A stretch of DNA of 61,070 nt from Dehalococcoidia bacterium. Its GTDB lineage: Bacteria > Chloroflexota > Dehalococcoidia > DSTF01 > JACRBR01. Below are positions 1-7,393 of this stretch, piece after piece. The stretch spans positions 1-61,070 of the forward strand of contig JBBDXD010000015.1 of the NCBI GenBank assembly GCA_040902535.1, read 5' to 3'. Made by a program: the position numbers and the translations under genes. Below the pieces are notes generated by a model. That model had not been told where the DNA came from. It was given only the letters and a program-made list of their open reading frames with translations, and searched no databases. Every line of letters starts with the position of its first letter. Positions within the stretch are counted from its first letter, which is position 1.

Positions 1-231
1 ATCCCGGAGGACGCTCATTTAGACTGGATCAGTTTTCGGGGGGCAGGTCAGACTGCCAACACTACCTTCCACAGGGCAGGGTCACCATCCAGAATCGAAG
101 GTCTGGCTCTACGCAGGTTTGGGCGTGTTGCTGGTAGTCTCGGCAGGAGCAGTTGTGCTGAGTGGTGAGCCGCGAAAGCATCGTTAGCGCCCCGGCGGTT
201 AAGAAGGGGCACAACGCGCTACAACGTACCC
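1..231. other. Left-edge intergenic stretch
   Basis: I see no convincing gene here. The segment around bases 22-36 (CTGGATCAGTTTTC) resembles motifs I recall from ends of IS21-type insertion sequences, but no transposase or second end is visible, so this is only a hint. A -10-like TACAAC (220-225) lies six bases before the ATG of the next gene. Confidence 0.3.
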
Positions 232-1044
232 ATGACCGACCCCAAAGCACGCGCCATCGAACGCTTCGCCCACGCTGACACTGGCGCGATCGATGCGACG
301 ATGCAGGTGATCCTCGAGACCGCGACCGACACGCCGCTCGTCATCCGCACCCTCCTCGATGCGGCGCGCCCGAACGTCCACGACGGCGCGACGATCTGCG
401 AGCTTGGCTTCGGCACGCCCGGCTGGCTGCTCGATGAGTTGAGGCGCGCGTTTCCGACTACCACGCTGCACGGACTCGATCTGTCGGTGCCGTTCGGGCG
501 CCATGCGCATGACCTCCACGGCGACGCCGTCCGCATCGTCGTCGGCGACATGGAGCGCCTCCCGTTTCGCGACGAATCGTTCGACGTCATCTACACCTGC
601 TGGACGCTCTACTTCATGCCTGACATCGACACGGCGCTCGCAGGCATGCGCGACGCATTGCGCCCCGGCGGACGCCTCATCACTGCGACGAATCACGTCG
701 ATCACATGCAGGAGTACGAGGACCTCGCCACCGAAGCGTTGCAGCGCATCCTCGGCCGCAAACCGGAGCAGGACATGGGCGATCGCTTCTCGGTCGAGAA
801 CGGCGGCGACTTCCTGCGCCGCCACTTCAGCGACGTCACCGTCAACAGTTACGAGGGCGAGATGGTGCTCCGCGATCCGGCGCACTTCGGCCCGTTCTGG
901 GATGCCTACGGCGCCGGCCCGCTCGCGGCCGAAGAGCGCGCGCCGGTCCTCGCGGAACTCCAGCGCCTGGCTGCGGCTCACATCGCGAAGAGCGGCGCCT
1001 TCCGCATGCGACGGCGTGGCGGCGTGCTCGTCGGCATCCGCTAG
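232..1044 (+). CDS. Class I SAM-dependent methyltransferase
   Basis: A 270-residue cytosolic protein with a Rossmann-type methyltransferase core. Motif I is ELGFGTPGW (residues 57-65), followed by an acidic strand end (HGLDLS), the motif DMERLPFRDESFDVIY, and the post-core segment MRDALRPGGRLI. This is the layout of the Methyltransf_11/25 group that acts on small molecules or lipids; the substrate cannot be read from the sequence. The ATG follows TACAAC by six bases and has no Shine-Dalgarno sequence, so the transcript may be leaderless. The downstream regulator gene is 48 bases away with its own promoter, so the two are probably separate units. Confidence 0.82.
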   Translation: MTDPKARAIERFAHADTGAIDATMQVILETATDTPLVIRTLLDAARPNVHDGATICELGFGTPGWLLDELRRAFPTTTLHGLDLSVPFGRHAHDLHGDAVRIVVGDMERLPFRDESFDVIYTCWTLYFMPDIDTALAGMRDALRPGGRLITATNHVDHMQEYEDLATEALQRILGRKPEQDMGDRFSVENGGDFLRRHFSDVTVNSYEGEMVLRDPAHFGPFWDAYGAGPLAAEERAPVLAELQRLAAAHIAKSGAFRMRRRGGVLVGIR

Positions 1045-1052
1045 ACGCCCTC

Positions 1053-1091
1053 TTGACTTCGTGTTCTTACATCTGTCATTATTTCCTGACA
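1053..1091 (+). promoter_or_regulatory. Promoter with overlapping inverted repeat before the winged-helix gene
   Basis: TTGACT (1053-1058) and CATTAT (1077-1082) are separated by 18 bases. An inverted repeat, TGTCA-N8-TGACA (1074-1091), covers the -10 element. Only about four bases would separate the transcription start from the ATG at 1093. The repeat suggests autoregulation by the encoded winged-helix protein; that is inference. Confidence 0.55.
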
Positions 1092-1092
1092 T

Positions 1093-1479
1093 ATGAAGGA
1101 ACACCCGGCCGATAGCTTCGACTCCCCGTCCGAAGACGTCCTGCTCGGCGTCCTTTCTGCGCTCGCGAGTCCGCACCGGCTGCGGATCATCGCTGCGCTC
1201 GAGACCGGCGGCCGCCAGTACGTCAGCCGCCTGGCGAGGCAAATCGGCATGAGCAGACCGCTCCTCATCATGCACCTTCAGCGCCTCGAGGCGGCGAATC
1301 TGGTCTCCAGCAACCTCGAGCTTTCCAGCGATGGCAAGGCCATGAAGTACTACGAAGTCACGCCCTTTGCGCTGCAGATCACGCCGGCCCGGATCGCGGA
1401 AGCAGCGCGCGCGTCGGACCAGGAGCAACCCGGCGTCTCGGAACTCGCGATCGAAACGGAGGAGGACGAAGACCAATGA
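1093..1479 (+). CDS. ArsR-like winged-helix transcriptional regulator
   Basis: 128 residues. The segment from about residue 18 to 95 matches an ArsR-type winged helix: LSALASPHRLRIIAAL, a recognition region (SRLARQIGMSRPLLIMHLQRL) and a wing ending in KAMKYYEVT. No cysteine metal-binding pair is present, so it is probably not a classical arsenic sensor. The stop overlaps the start of the next gene by four bases (ATGA), so both are probably translated from one mRNA; regulator plus small membrane protein is a recurring pairing. The promoter carries an inverted repeat that could be its operator. Confidence 0.8.
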   Translation: MKEHPADSFDSPSEDVLLGVLSALASPHRLRIIAALETGGRQYVSRLARQIGMSRPLLIMHLQRLEAANLVSSNLELSSDGKAMKYYEVTPFALQITPARIAEAARASDQEQPGVSELAIETEEDEDQ

Positions 1480-1800
1480 TCCAGTTCATCACCACCATTC
1501 CCTTATGGCTGCTGCAAGTGGACGACGAACTTAGCGGCGAGGAGACGGCCGTGGCGGTCACCGCCATCGTCACCAGCGGCCTCGTCTTCGCGATCATCGT
1601 CGGCATCGTCGCCTGGCAACTGATCGGCGCCTGGCGCACGCGCATGGCCGTCGGGCGCGAGAAGGCCTACCAGGAACTGAGCGAGGAAATGGAAGTCGCA
1701 GCGCCGCACCGAGACCACCGTCCAGCGCCTCCTCGATGAGATGGTCGATTTGCGCAACCGCACCGCGGAGATCGAACGCATGCTCAAGGAAGTCGGATAG
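1476..1800 (+). pseudogene. Small membrane protein with coiled-coil tail, frameshifted
   Basis: The first frame gives a short N-terminus, one membrane helix (about residues 25-50, VAVTAIVTSGLVFAIIVGIV) and a cytoplasmic stretch ending EKAYQELSEEMEVA. That frame then runs into a low-quality tail and stops at 1739. The next frame continues the expected protein directly: RRTETTVQRLLDEMVDL and RNRTAEIERMLKEVG, ending at TAG 1798-1800. Removing one base near 1697-1700 restores a single protein of about 107 residues. The charged C-terminal helix after a membrane anchor is typical of small partners of ArsR-like regulators. Either a real inactivating insertion or a sequence error. Confidence 0.6.
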
Positions 1801-1825
1801 ACACGACGAGCGACTGGGCGGCGTC

Positions 1826-2128
1826 ATGGTGTTGACGGAGACCGTCACGAAGAAGGGTGAGGAGCCGCACACGCACGTCCACGACGTGGAAGACGAACTG
1901 TTCTACGTGCTGGACGGCAAGCTGACCTTCCATTGCAACGACGCCAGCTATGACGTCGAGGAGCGCGCGTTCGTGTTCGTGCCGAGAGGGACGCCGCACA
2001 CTTACACGATCCGGAGCGACGGCGAGATACGGTTTCTCGTCATGAGTCTGCCCGGAACGTTCGGCGAGCACATCGAGCGGACGGGCGAGCGGATCGATGC
2101 GGCCGGTCCTCGTTTACCCAACGCGTGA
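1826..2128 (+). CDS. Cupin-domain protein, possibly N-terminally truncated
   Basis: The reading frame contains a single conserved beta-barrel cupin: PHTHVHDVEDELFYVLDGKL gives the first metal motif (two His and an acidic residue) and FVPRGTPHTYTI the second with its His. From the ATG at 1826 it has 100 residues, shorter than most cupins of this type, which have another N-terminal strand before the motif. The frame is open further upstream but overlaps the preceding frameshifted gene. It may therefore be truncated. Function unknown; many such proteins are metal-dependent isomerases or dioxygenases, or sensors. Confidence 0.6.
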   Translation: MVLTETVTKKGEEPHTHVHDVEDELFYVLDGKLTFHCNDASYDVEERAFVFVPRGTPHTYTIRSDGEIRFLVMSLPGTFGEHIERTGERIDAAGPRLPNA

Positions 2129-2134
2129 CGTAGC

Positions 2135-2652
2135 GTGCCTTCGCTGCCGATCATCCTCATTGGCCCGATACGCGCGGGGAAGTCGACGCAGGCGGCATGC
2201 TCGCCGAGGCGCTCGGCGTCACGCGCGTCTCGCTCGATACCGTCCGCTACGGCTACTATCGCGAGATCGGGTACGACGACGCACACGCGCAGCAGCTTCG
2301 CGCGAGTGGGGGCGTTGCCGCGATCTCGCCCTATTGGAAGCCCTTCGAGGCATATGGCGTCGAGCGCGTGCTGGCGGATCATCGGCGCGAGGTGATCGAT
2401 TTCGGCGCGGGACACTCGGTGTACGAAGATCCGGCGTTGTTCGAGCGCGTCGAACGCGCGCTCGCGCCGGTGCGCAACGTCGTGCTGCTGCTGCCGTCGT
2501 CCGACCGCGACGCGAGCGGGCGGGCGCTGCGCGAACGGACCGGCGATGTCGTCGCGATGCTTTCGGAAGCGCAGCGGCACGGGTTCTGGGAGGCAGCGGA
2601 GCACTTCGTGACGCACCCAAGCAACTACGCGCTGGCGACGCTCACGGTGTAA
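2135..2652 (+). pseudogene. P-loop kinase-like protein, frameshifted
   Basis: Bases 2135-2190 encode MPSLPIILIGPIRAGKSTQA, a Walker A loop at the very N-terminus. After that, this frame becomes nonsense, while the frame starting at 2197 reads LAEALGVTRVSLDTVRYGYY and continues to a normal C-terminus at 2652. One missing base near 2192-2196 would join them into a protein of about 171 residues. Walker A followed by a helix and S-L-D is the fold of shikimate kinase-like or AAA-type small-molecule kinases. The substrate is unknown. It lies just seven bases behind the cupin gene, so they may form one unit. Confidence 0.6.
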
Positions 2653-2814
2653 CACCGCGGGTGACACGCCGGAAGACACGTGCCGGAAGATCATCGAAGG
2701 GCTCGCGTGACGATCTCCGGCCTCCGACGTCTGACTCCCGCGTCGTCCGCACTCGCCGCCGTCCTGTTGTTAGTTGCATGTCGGCTCGGGGCGGTCGGCT
2801 ACACTAACTTGCGG

Positions 2815-2858
2815 GGGCCCCTAGCTCAGTCTGGTAGAGCAGCGGACTTTTAATCCGT
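2815..2858 (+). pseudogene. Detached 5' half of tRNA-Lys(TTT) (left attachment junction)
   Basis: These 44 bases are identical to the first 44 bases of the complete tRNA-Lys at 6779: acceptor strand GGGCCCC, D arm and anticodon stem-loop up to CTTTTAATCCGT. After 2858 the sequence diverges and no T arm follows, so this copy cannot make a tRNA. A -10-like TACACT (2800-2805) sits just before it, so the original promoter is probably here. I read it as the chromosomal 5' half separated from its 3' half by insertion. Confidence 0.8.
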
Positions 2859-2872
2859 ACGACGAGAGGACA

Positions 2873-2894
2873 GCGGGGGCCGATAAGCCCCCGC
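2873..2894 (+). terminator. GC-rich hairpin just inside unit A
   Basis: An 8-bp perfect stem (GCGGGGGC / GCCCCCGC) with a six-base loop lies 14 bases after the broken tRNA half. There is no T run. It may stop transcription that enters from the still-present tRNA promoter. Confidence 0.4.
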
Positions 2895-2958
2895 CGAATC
2901 CACCATCAAGTGCTTAGTACGAAATCGGGTGACGGGGAGGGACACGAAAGCCCCTCAC

Positions 2959-2967
2959 GTTGCTGTC
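2959..2967 (+). other. Candidate recombinase arm-type site, left end of unit A
   Basis: GTTGCTGTC occurs here and again at 6651-6659 and 6714-6722, close to the other end of unit A. Such short repeats near both ends are the usual form of integrase arm-binding sites. No binding evidence exists beyond the repetition. Confidence 0.35.
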
Positions 2968-2978
2968 ACCTGTAGCTT

Positions 2979-4106
2979 TCAGCGGCCAGAAGCAAGCGCC
3001 GCGTCGAGTATTGCGACAGCCCCGCGCCCCTGCCCTTCGAGCGTGTGCCCGTAGACGTTCAACGTCAGCATCGGAGTCGAGTGTCCAACCAGCTCCGCGA
3101 CCACAGTAGGCGCGATCCCCTGCGCGAGCATGGCGCTGATCGCCGCGTGGCGAAGATCATGGAGCCGCAGACGGGGAAGCCCCGCCGACGACAGGATCGG
3201 CTCGAACACATGGCGCAGCGAGCGCCCGTCGATGTACGACCCGCCAGGCCCGACAAAGACGTGATCGGGACGCTGCCATGTACCGGGGAACGCGAGCCGT
3301 TCCTCGTTCTGCCGGACCTTGTGACGGCGCAACGCCTCGGCTGCGGTGGCCGTCAGCGGCACCGTGCGACGGCTGCGGTCGGTCTTGGGTTCGCAGATGG
3401 TCAGCCCGTCCGGTAGCGGCTGCAACGTGCCGACGATCTTCATGCTCGCGTTCTCGCCCAGGTCGATGTGCTTCCACGTCAGCGCCAGCGCCTCCCCGAG
3501 ACGGCATCCGCTGGTGATAAGCAGCGTCCAGAGGGCCGCGAGACGGTCTGCCTGTGCCACTTCGATGAAGCGCCCGATCTCCGGCATCGACAACACCGTG
3601 ATCTCTTTCCGCTCCACCTTCGGCGCGCTCACGCCTTCGAGGGGGTTACGGGCGAGCTGCCCCCACAACACACCCATCTTGAAACCGCGCTTCATCACCG
3701 CGCGCAGTTGCCGGATGCTGGCCGGTGCCGCCCCGGCGGCGAGCCGATCAGCGAACAATGCCTGAAACTTCGCAGGGGTGGCCTTCGACAGCGGCAACCC
3801 CCCGACGTGCGGGTAGCAGTGGACGCGCAGCAATTGCTCATACCGAACGGCGGTACGAGGACGCAGGCCCGCACGCGCGCCAGCATGCCATTCCTCAAGG
3901 AACTGCTGCACGGTGCGCCGGTCGCTCGTCAGCGGCAGTCCGTCGTCCTTCTTCTTGTTCGCCGCCGTCAGTAGCTTGCTCGCTTCGGCGCGCGTCGATG
4001 CATAGAACGTCTTGCGCCGGCCATCGTCCATGACCAACGCCGCCACCCACCGCTTATCCTTCTTGCGCTGGTAGACGGAACCCTCGCTATTCGCTCGCTT
4101 CGCCAT
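2979..4106 (-). CDS. Tyrosine recombinase (phage-type integrase)
   Basis: 375 residues from the ATG at 4106 (MAKRANSEGSVYQRK). The N-terminus has the basic AP2-like arm-binding region (KRWVAALVMDDGRRKTFYAS), followed by a SAM-like core-binding domain and a C-terminal catalytic domain. Catalytic residues are visible: Arg in SGCRLGEALAL, HDLRH, GHS and the nucleophile Tyr in LNVYGHTLEG. It lies at one end of the element pointing towards the att junction, the normal position for the integrase that mediates insertion. Its start overlaps the end of the upstream unknown gene by 20 bases, so the two are likely cotranscribed. Confidence 0.88.
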   Translation of the reverse strand: MAKRANSEGSVYQRKKDKRWVAALVMDDGRRKTFYASTRAEASKLLTAANKKKDDGLPLTSDRRTVQQFLEEWHAGARAGLRPRTAVRYEQLLRVHCYPHVGGLPLSKATPAKFQALFADRLAAGAAPASIRQLRAVMKRGFKMGVLWGQLARNPLEGVSAPKVERKEITVLSMPEIGRFIEVAQADRLAALWTLLITSGCRLGEALALTWKHIDLGENASMKIVGTLQPLPDGLTICEPKTDRSRRTVPLTATAAEALRRHKVRQNEERLAFPGTWQRPDHVFVGPGGSYIDGRSLRHVFEPILSSAGLPRLRLHDLRHAAISAMLAQGIAPTVVAELVGHSTPMLTLNVYGHTLEGQGRGAVAILDAALASGR

Positions 4107-4683
4107 CGCCAGCCTCCTTTCCGTCCAGCTTGCTCGCCTGCCGCAGCCGTTCATGCATGATCTCGCTCATCTTGTAGGGGAGCAGTGAGACGCCAAACAC
4201 CGCCTCGAACCGGTCGATGTTGTCGCCCATGGCTTCAAGCGCATCATCGAGTTCCGCATACAACTCGCTCAAATTGCCGTCCACGCCGAACCAAGGGGAC
4301 TTTGTCTTTGCGCGGAGGAAGTCAATCTCTGTGCGCGCATCATCCGCGGAGTCATCGCTCTCCGCTATAGAGCGAAGCGCAGCATCGAGCCGTTGCCCTT
4401 CATCTGCGCTCCACCACGAGGCCAACTGGAACTCGACCTGTCGCCGGAGACGCTGGCTTCCGGATCGCTCCGCGGTGTACAGCCACGCGGTTGCCCGCCA
4501 CCGTTGTTCAACCGGCAGCGTTGGCCGAGCCTGCGTCGTCCGCCAGAACCAGCGAGCCACCATGATTAGTGGCCTCTTGCCGCGCACCGACTCCCCTCCC
4601 GGTAGCTGCTGTGAGCCATTCAGATAGGTGAGCAATTCGAGGATCGCCTCGCTCGCCTCCCAGGGCAGGTCGCCGCGCTCCAT
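4087..4683 (-). CDS. Hypothetical protein cotranscribed with the integrase
   Basis: 198 residues, soluble, strongly charged, mainly helical by composition. I recognise no domain. An aromatic and basic segment (MVARWFWRTTQARP) and a long acidic helical part (SELYAELDDALEAMGDNIDR) stand out. The 3' end overlaps the integrase start by 20 bases. Just beyond its 5' end lies the broken-off 3' part of another recombinase gene on the opposite strand, so this two-gene block may itself have inserted into that gene. Confidence 0.6.
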   Translation of the reverse strand: MERGDLPWEASEAILELLTYLNGSQQLPGGESVRGKRPLIMVARWFWRTTQARPTLPVEQRWRATAWLYTAERSGSQRLRRQVEFQLASWWSADEGQRLDAALRSIAESDDSADDARTEIDFLRAKTKSPWFGVDGNLSELYAELDDALEAMGDNIDRFEAVFGVSLLPYKMSEIMHERLRQASKLDGKEAGDGEASE

Positions 4684-4691
4684 GGATTCGG

Positions 4692-4958
4692 GCCAGTGAC
4701 ACTCGCGCGTGTCAGAAGATCGTCGCCGGCGCGGACTCCGAAGACGTGCGCCACATCCTGGGGCACTCCACCCTCATGATGACCGCCCACTACACCGCAG
4801 CCGTGAGCGCCGATGCAGCCGTTGATCGGCTGCGTAACCTCAACAAGACCGTTCGGCCCATCGCATCCGACACCCGCAGCTTGATCCGCGCGTTGCTCGA
4901 CGACCCCGCCGCGCGCCTCGAACTGCTCACGACGCTACTGAAAGACGGTGGGGAATGA
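4692..4958 (+). pseudogene. C-terminal fragment of a tyrosine recombinase
   Basis: Only the last catalytic part remains: QKIVAGADSEDVRHILGHST carries the GH motif and the following segment (MMTAHYTAAVSAD) the Tyr nucleophile. The Arg and His-x-x-Arg motifs that should precede it are missing, and upstream sequence belongs to the opposite-strand unknown gene. The fragment resembles the C-terminus of the intact recombinase downstream (shared DxAVDRxRxL tail). It overlaps that gene by four bases (ATGA), as expected for tandem recombinase operons such as Tn554-like or RIT elements. Confidence 0.7.
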
Positions 4959-5902
4959 ACACCACCGACGCTATCAGCGCATTCTTGGAGCATTGCGTGT
5001 TACGGCGCTTGGCTCCGGGCACGATCCATAACTATCGGGCGAAACTCTCACGCTATCTCGCGCACCTTCCGACCACCGACGACTTCACCGAACCGGCGTT
5101 CGCGGACGTGATGCGGCGTTATATGGAGACACACGCCGCCGGCGGATCGCGGCACCTGTACGCGATCCTTCGCAGCTTCACAGGCTGGCTCTACGCGAAC
5201 AAGCTGGTCACGCACCGCATGGAGACGATCCCCAACCCGAAGAAGCATCTCAAGCCGCCGCGCTACCTCAACGATGAGGAAGTCGCGCTGCTGCTGGACG
5301 CGGCAGGGCGCAGCGTCAGCGGCCAGTCAGTCGTTGAGCGGGCCACGCTGCAATTGATCGTCCGGCTGCTGCTCACGACGGGCTTGCGCGCGGGCGAGCT
5401 ATGCGCGCTCGAATGGCGCGACATCGAGGGTGACGTGCTGCGGATCAGGCACGGCAAGGGAGACAAGGAGCGCGTCGTGCCGCTCGATCCCGCCGTCGCC
5501 GCGCTGCTCGACGCACGACCACGCGGGGGGGAGCGCATCTTCCCCTTCACCACGTCAGCGCTGCGGTCGAGAATCTACGCCCTCGGCAGACGCGCCAATC
5601 TTCGGCTATGGCCTCACTTGCTAAGGCATTCGTTCGCCTGTTCCGCCAGAAGGAGCGGAGCCGACACCGAAGATATCCGGCTTGTCCTGGGGCACACGAA
5701 CCTCCAGATGACGACGCTTTACATCGCCGCTGTGAACGCGGACGTAGCCGTTGACCGCATCCGGTCGCTGGCCCTATTCCCCGCCAACCCAACTATCGCC
5801 GGCGCGCAGGATGAGGACGCGCTGATCAAGGCGTTGCTCGCGAACCCGGCCACAAAGCGCCGCCTCATGGCCGCGCTCTTGAAGGAAATCACCGATGCCT
5901 AG
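4955..5902 (+). CDS. Tyrosine recombinase, XerC/D-like
   Basis: 315 residues. An N-terminal SAM-like domain (residues about 5-90) is followed by a complete catalytic domain: Arg in TGLRAGELCALEW, Lys in GKGDKERVVPL, His-Leu-Leu-Arg-His, GHTN and the Tyr in TTLYIAAV. It starts inside the stop of the truncated recombinase (ATGA) and its end overlaps the next small gene by eight bases, so three genes are translationally coupled. The arrangement recalls multi-recombinase elements where two or three recombinases act together. It may act on the unit itself or on a nested element. Confidence 0.85.
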   Translation: MNTTDAISAFLEHCVLRRLAPGTIHNYRAKLSRYLAHLPTTDDFTEPAFADVMRRYMETHAAGGSRHLYAILRSFTGWLYANKLVTHRMETIPNPKKHLKPPRYLNDEEVALLLDAAGRSVSGQSVVERATLQLIVRLLLTTGLRAGELCALEWRDIEGDVLRIRHGKGDKERVVPLDPAVAALLDARPRGGERIFPFTTSALRSRIYALGRRANLRLWPHLLRHSFACSARRSGADTEDIRLVLGHTNLQMTTLYIAAVNADVAVDRIRSLALFPANPTIAGAQDEDALIKALLANPATKRRLMAALLKEITDA

Positions 5903-6143
5903 CGACCTCGACAGCCCGACCTTCGACTATGCCCGTGCCTACCGCGACACCGGCTGCTCGCTCGCCCCGTCGTGCCTGTCCTGTCCCTTCACGCGCTGCC
6001 GCTACGAGGGCGGACGCCTTACCGACCGTGACAGCGAGATCACCAGGCTCCGCGCGCAGGGTGCCGCCACCACGGCGATCATGGAGCGGTTCGGACTCTC
6101 ACGCCGCAGCGTCTTCCGCGTGCTACAGGGGGAACGCCGATAA
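5895..6143 (+). CDS. Small Cys-rich helix-turn-helix protein
   Basis: 82 residues with two parts. The N-terminal half has four Cys in the pattern C-x5-C-x2-C-x4-C (residues about 21-35: CSLAPSCLSCPFTRC), suitable for a zinc or iron-sulfur site. The C-terminal half is a resolvase-like HTH (EITRLRAQGAATTAIMERFG and SRRSVFRVLQGERR). Start overlaps the recombinase stop, so expression is coupled. By position it could be a regulator of the recombinases or a directionality factor; neither role is shown. Confidence 0.65.
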   Translation: MPSDLDSPTFDYARAYRDTGCSLAPSCLSCPFTRCRYEGGRLTDRDSEITRLRAQGAATTAIMERFGLSRRSVFRVLQGERR

Positions 6144-6228
6144 GGGGACGTGCCTGTACGCCTCCATACTCCTACAATCACAGCCCCGCGAGGGGTCAAT
6201 CGCAACACTGAAACGAGGGGTGCCGGAC

Positions 6229-6639
6229 GTGATCGAAGCAATCGGCGTCATGTTGTTCGGGGCGGTCACATGGGGGGAGGGGTCTATCGTCTGCAAAGAC
6301 CCCGATATTTTTCTCGGCCTTGCTCGCGAACCGCGCACTGGCGCGGCAGTTCGCCTCACCCTCCCGCCGACGCGCTGTGTCTTGCTCTTGGTGGGTGGCG
6401 ACCCAGGCAGGCATGCCGTAGACATTCGCGTTTGTCTGCCCGATGGTCGCAAGCTAAAGGCTTCCGAGGGGGTAATCGACTGGCCCGCGGGCGCACCGTC
6501 TCCCATCTACACGCTTCACACGGAGCTGGTCTTTGACCCGATCGACATTCGAGAACCGGTCGGCGTCTATTGGCTGGAGTTCGATGTCGATGGCCGCACC
6601 GTGACGAGAGCGGGCATCCCCGTCGTTGGCCCGGAATAG
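6229..6639 (+). CDS. Hypothetical beta-rich protein (DUF6941-like)
   Basis: 136 residues from the GTG at 6229, preceded by a purine-rich CGAGGGG. The sequence alternates short strands (VRLTLPPTRCVLLLVGG, VDIRVCLPDGRKL, VYWLEFDVDGRTVTRAGIP) in a way that resembles the DUF6941 group of small phage or island proteins of unknown role. That resemblance is from memory and unverified. It is the last gene in unit A before the rebuilt tRNA. Confidence 0.5.
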   Translation: MIEAIGVMLFGAVTWGEGSIVCKDPDIFLGLAREPRTGAAVRLTLPPTRCVLLLVGGDPGRHAVDIRVCLPDGRKLKASEGVIDWPAGAPSPIYTLHTELVFDPIDIREPVGVYWLEFDVDGRTVTRAGIPVVGPE

Positions 6640-6650
6640 GGCAAGCCCTC

Positions 6651-6740
6651 GTTGCTGTCCGCTGCTGTCAGCGGCTACCGTGGCAGAAGCGAAACGCGCC
6701 TCTTTTGAAGCGGGTTGCTGTCACGGCTGCTGTCAACGGC
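6651..6740 (+). repeat. Repeated GTTGCTGTC / GCTGCTGTCA motifs at right end of unit A
   Basis: GTTGCTGTC at 6651 and 6714 and GCTGCTGTCA at 6661 and 6726 form a roughly 64-base direct duplication (each ends in a CGGCT[AT]CCG-like segment). Together with the copy at 2959 they are good candidates for recombinase arm sites. They lie 40-130 bases before the crossover core. Confidence 0.45.
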
Positions 6741-6778
6741 TTCCGTAACACCCGGAAACAGGCCCGTTTTGAATCTAG

Positions 6779-6855
6779 GGGCCCCTAGCTCAGTCTGGTA
6801 GAGCAGCGGACTTTTAATCCGTCGGTCCAGGGTTCGAATCCCTGGGGGCCCACCA
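6779..6855 (+). tRNA. tRNA-Lys(TTT), complete
   Basis: A 77-base gene with encoded CCA. Acceptor stem GGGCCCC / GGGGCCC, D arm, anticodon loop CTTTTAA (anticodon TTT), T arm CAGGG TTCGAAT CCCTG and discriminator A all fit the cloverleaf. The 5' part matches the detached half at 2815-2858 exactly, the 3' part matches 11732-11776. It sits at the junction of units A and B, so its two halves probably come from different units. It appears functional. Confidence 0.95.
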
Positions 6856-6955
6856 ACTTTGGATGCGCGGGATGTTGGAGGCGGGAAGCGGGACACGCTG
6901 ATCCGCCTCCGTTGGCTTCTGCCCGCGTTTTCAGTTCCAACCGCGTACGCCGCCT

Positions 6956-7351
6956 GTCTGGAACCGCACCCGGGCGGTCGATACTACAGGTACGACGACG
7001 TACACCTACGATGACCTGTATCGGCTGACCGACGTGACCTACCCGAACGCAGACGTGCAGACCTACGACTACGATCCGATGGGTAACCGCACCGAGAAGA
7101 CGCACAACAGCGTCCCGACCGCCTACGGCTATGACGATGCCGACCAGATGACGCTCGCTGGCGGCGTGGCGTACGACTACGACGACAACGGCAACCGGAT
7201 CGAGGCTGGCGCGGACACGTTCGAGTGCGACGCCGAGAACCGGCTCGTCGAGACGAACATCGCCTCGACGACGGGCAGGTACGACTACAACGGCGATGGA
7301 CTGCTCATCACGCGCATGATCGGCGCCGGTGCCGTCTCCTATGCCTGGTGA
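6956..7351 (+). pseudogene. Rhs/YD-repeat protein fragment
   Basis: The frame encodes consecutive YD repeats: YTYDDLYRLTDVTYPNADVQ, YDYDPMGNRTEK, YGYDDADQM, YDYDDNGNRIEAG and RYDYNGDGLL, then stops at 7351. There is no start codon or signal peptide; upstream is the att repeat. Full Rhs proteins have over a thousand residues and end in a core plus toxin domain, neither of which is present. It is therefore an internal fragment, probably left from an Rhs or wall-associated polymorphic-toxin gene truncated during rearrangement. Confidence 0.75.
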
Positions 7352-7393
7352 GCACGGCGAGCGAGCCGGACGGCCTAGCGTTCAGCGACTGGC

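Larger units (their letters stand above)
2847..6822. mobile_element. Integrated unit A in tRNA-Lys anticodon loop
   Basis: The unit is bounded by two copies of the 12-base core CTTTTAATCCGT (2847-2858 and 6811-6822), which is the anticodon loop and 3' anticodon stem of tRNA-Lys. It carries two complete tyrosine recombinases, a truncated third, a small HTH protein and two unknown proteins. Its right end supplies a fresh 5' half of the tRNA, so the gene is rebuilt at that end. The boundaries are read from the repeats; excision or transfer is not shown. Confidence 0.75.

Noticed and set aside
22-36. IS21-type terminal sequence
   Set aside because: Only one short motif, no transposase and no second end.
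199-1476. 425-residue minus-strand frame opposite the methyltransferase and regulator
   Set aside because: Arg/Asp/Val-rich antisense product of high-GC coding DNA; the plus-strand genes have clear motifs. Other long antisense frames (for example 26446-27783, 36726-38252, 42215-43780, 55391-58129) were rejected for the same reason.
2097-2807. Arg-rich 236-residue plus-strand frame
   Set aside because: It overlaps the kinase-like gene in another frame and has only low-complexity composition.
2873-2894. Extension of the first tRNA half into an unusual tRNA
   Set aside because: There is no T loop or matching acceptor strand after 2858; the hairpin is a plain 8-bp stem.
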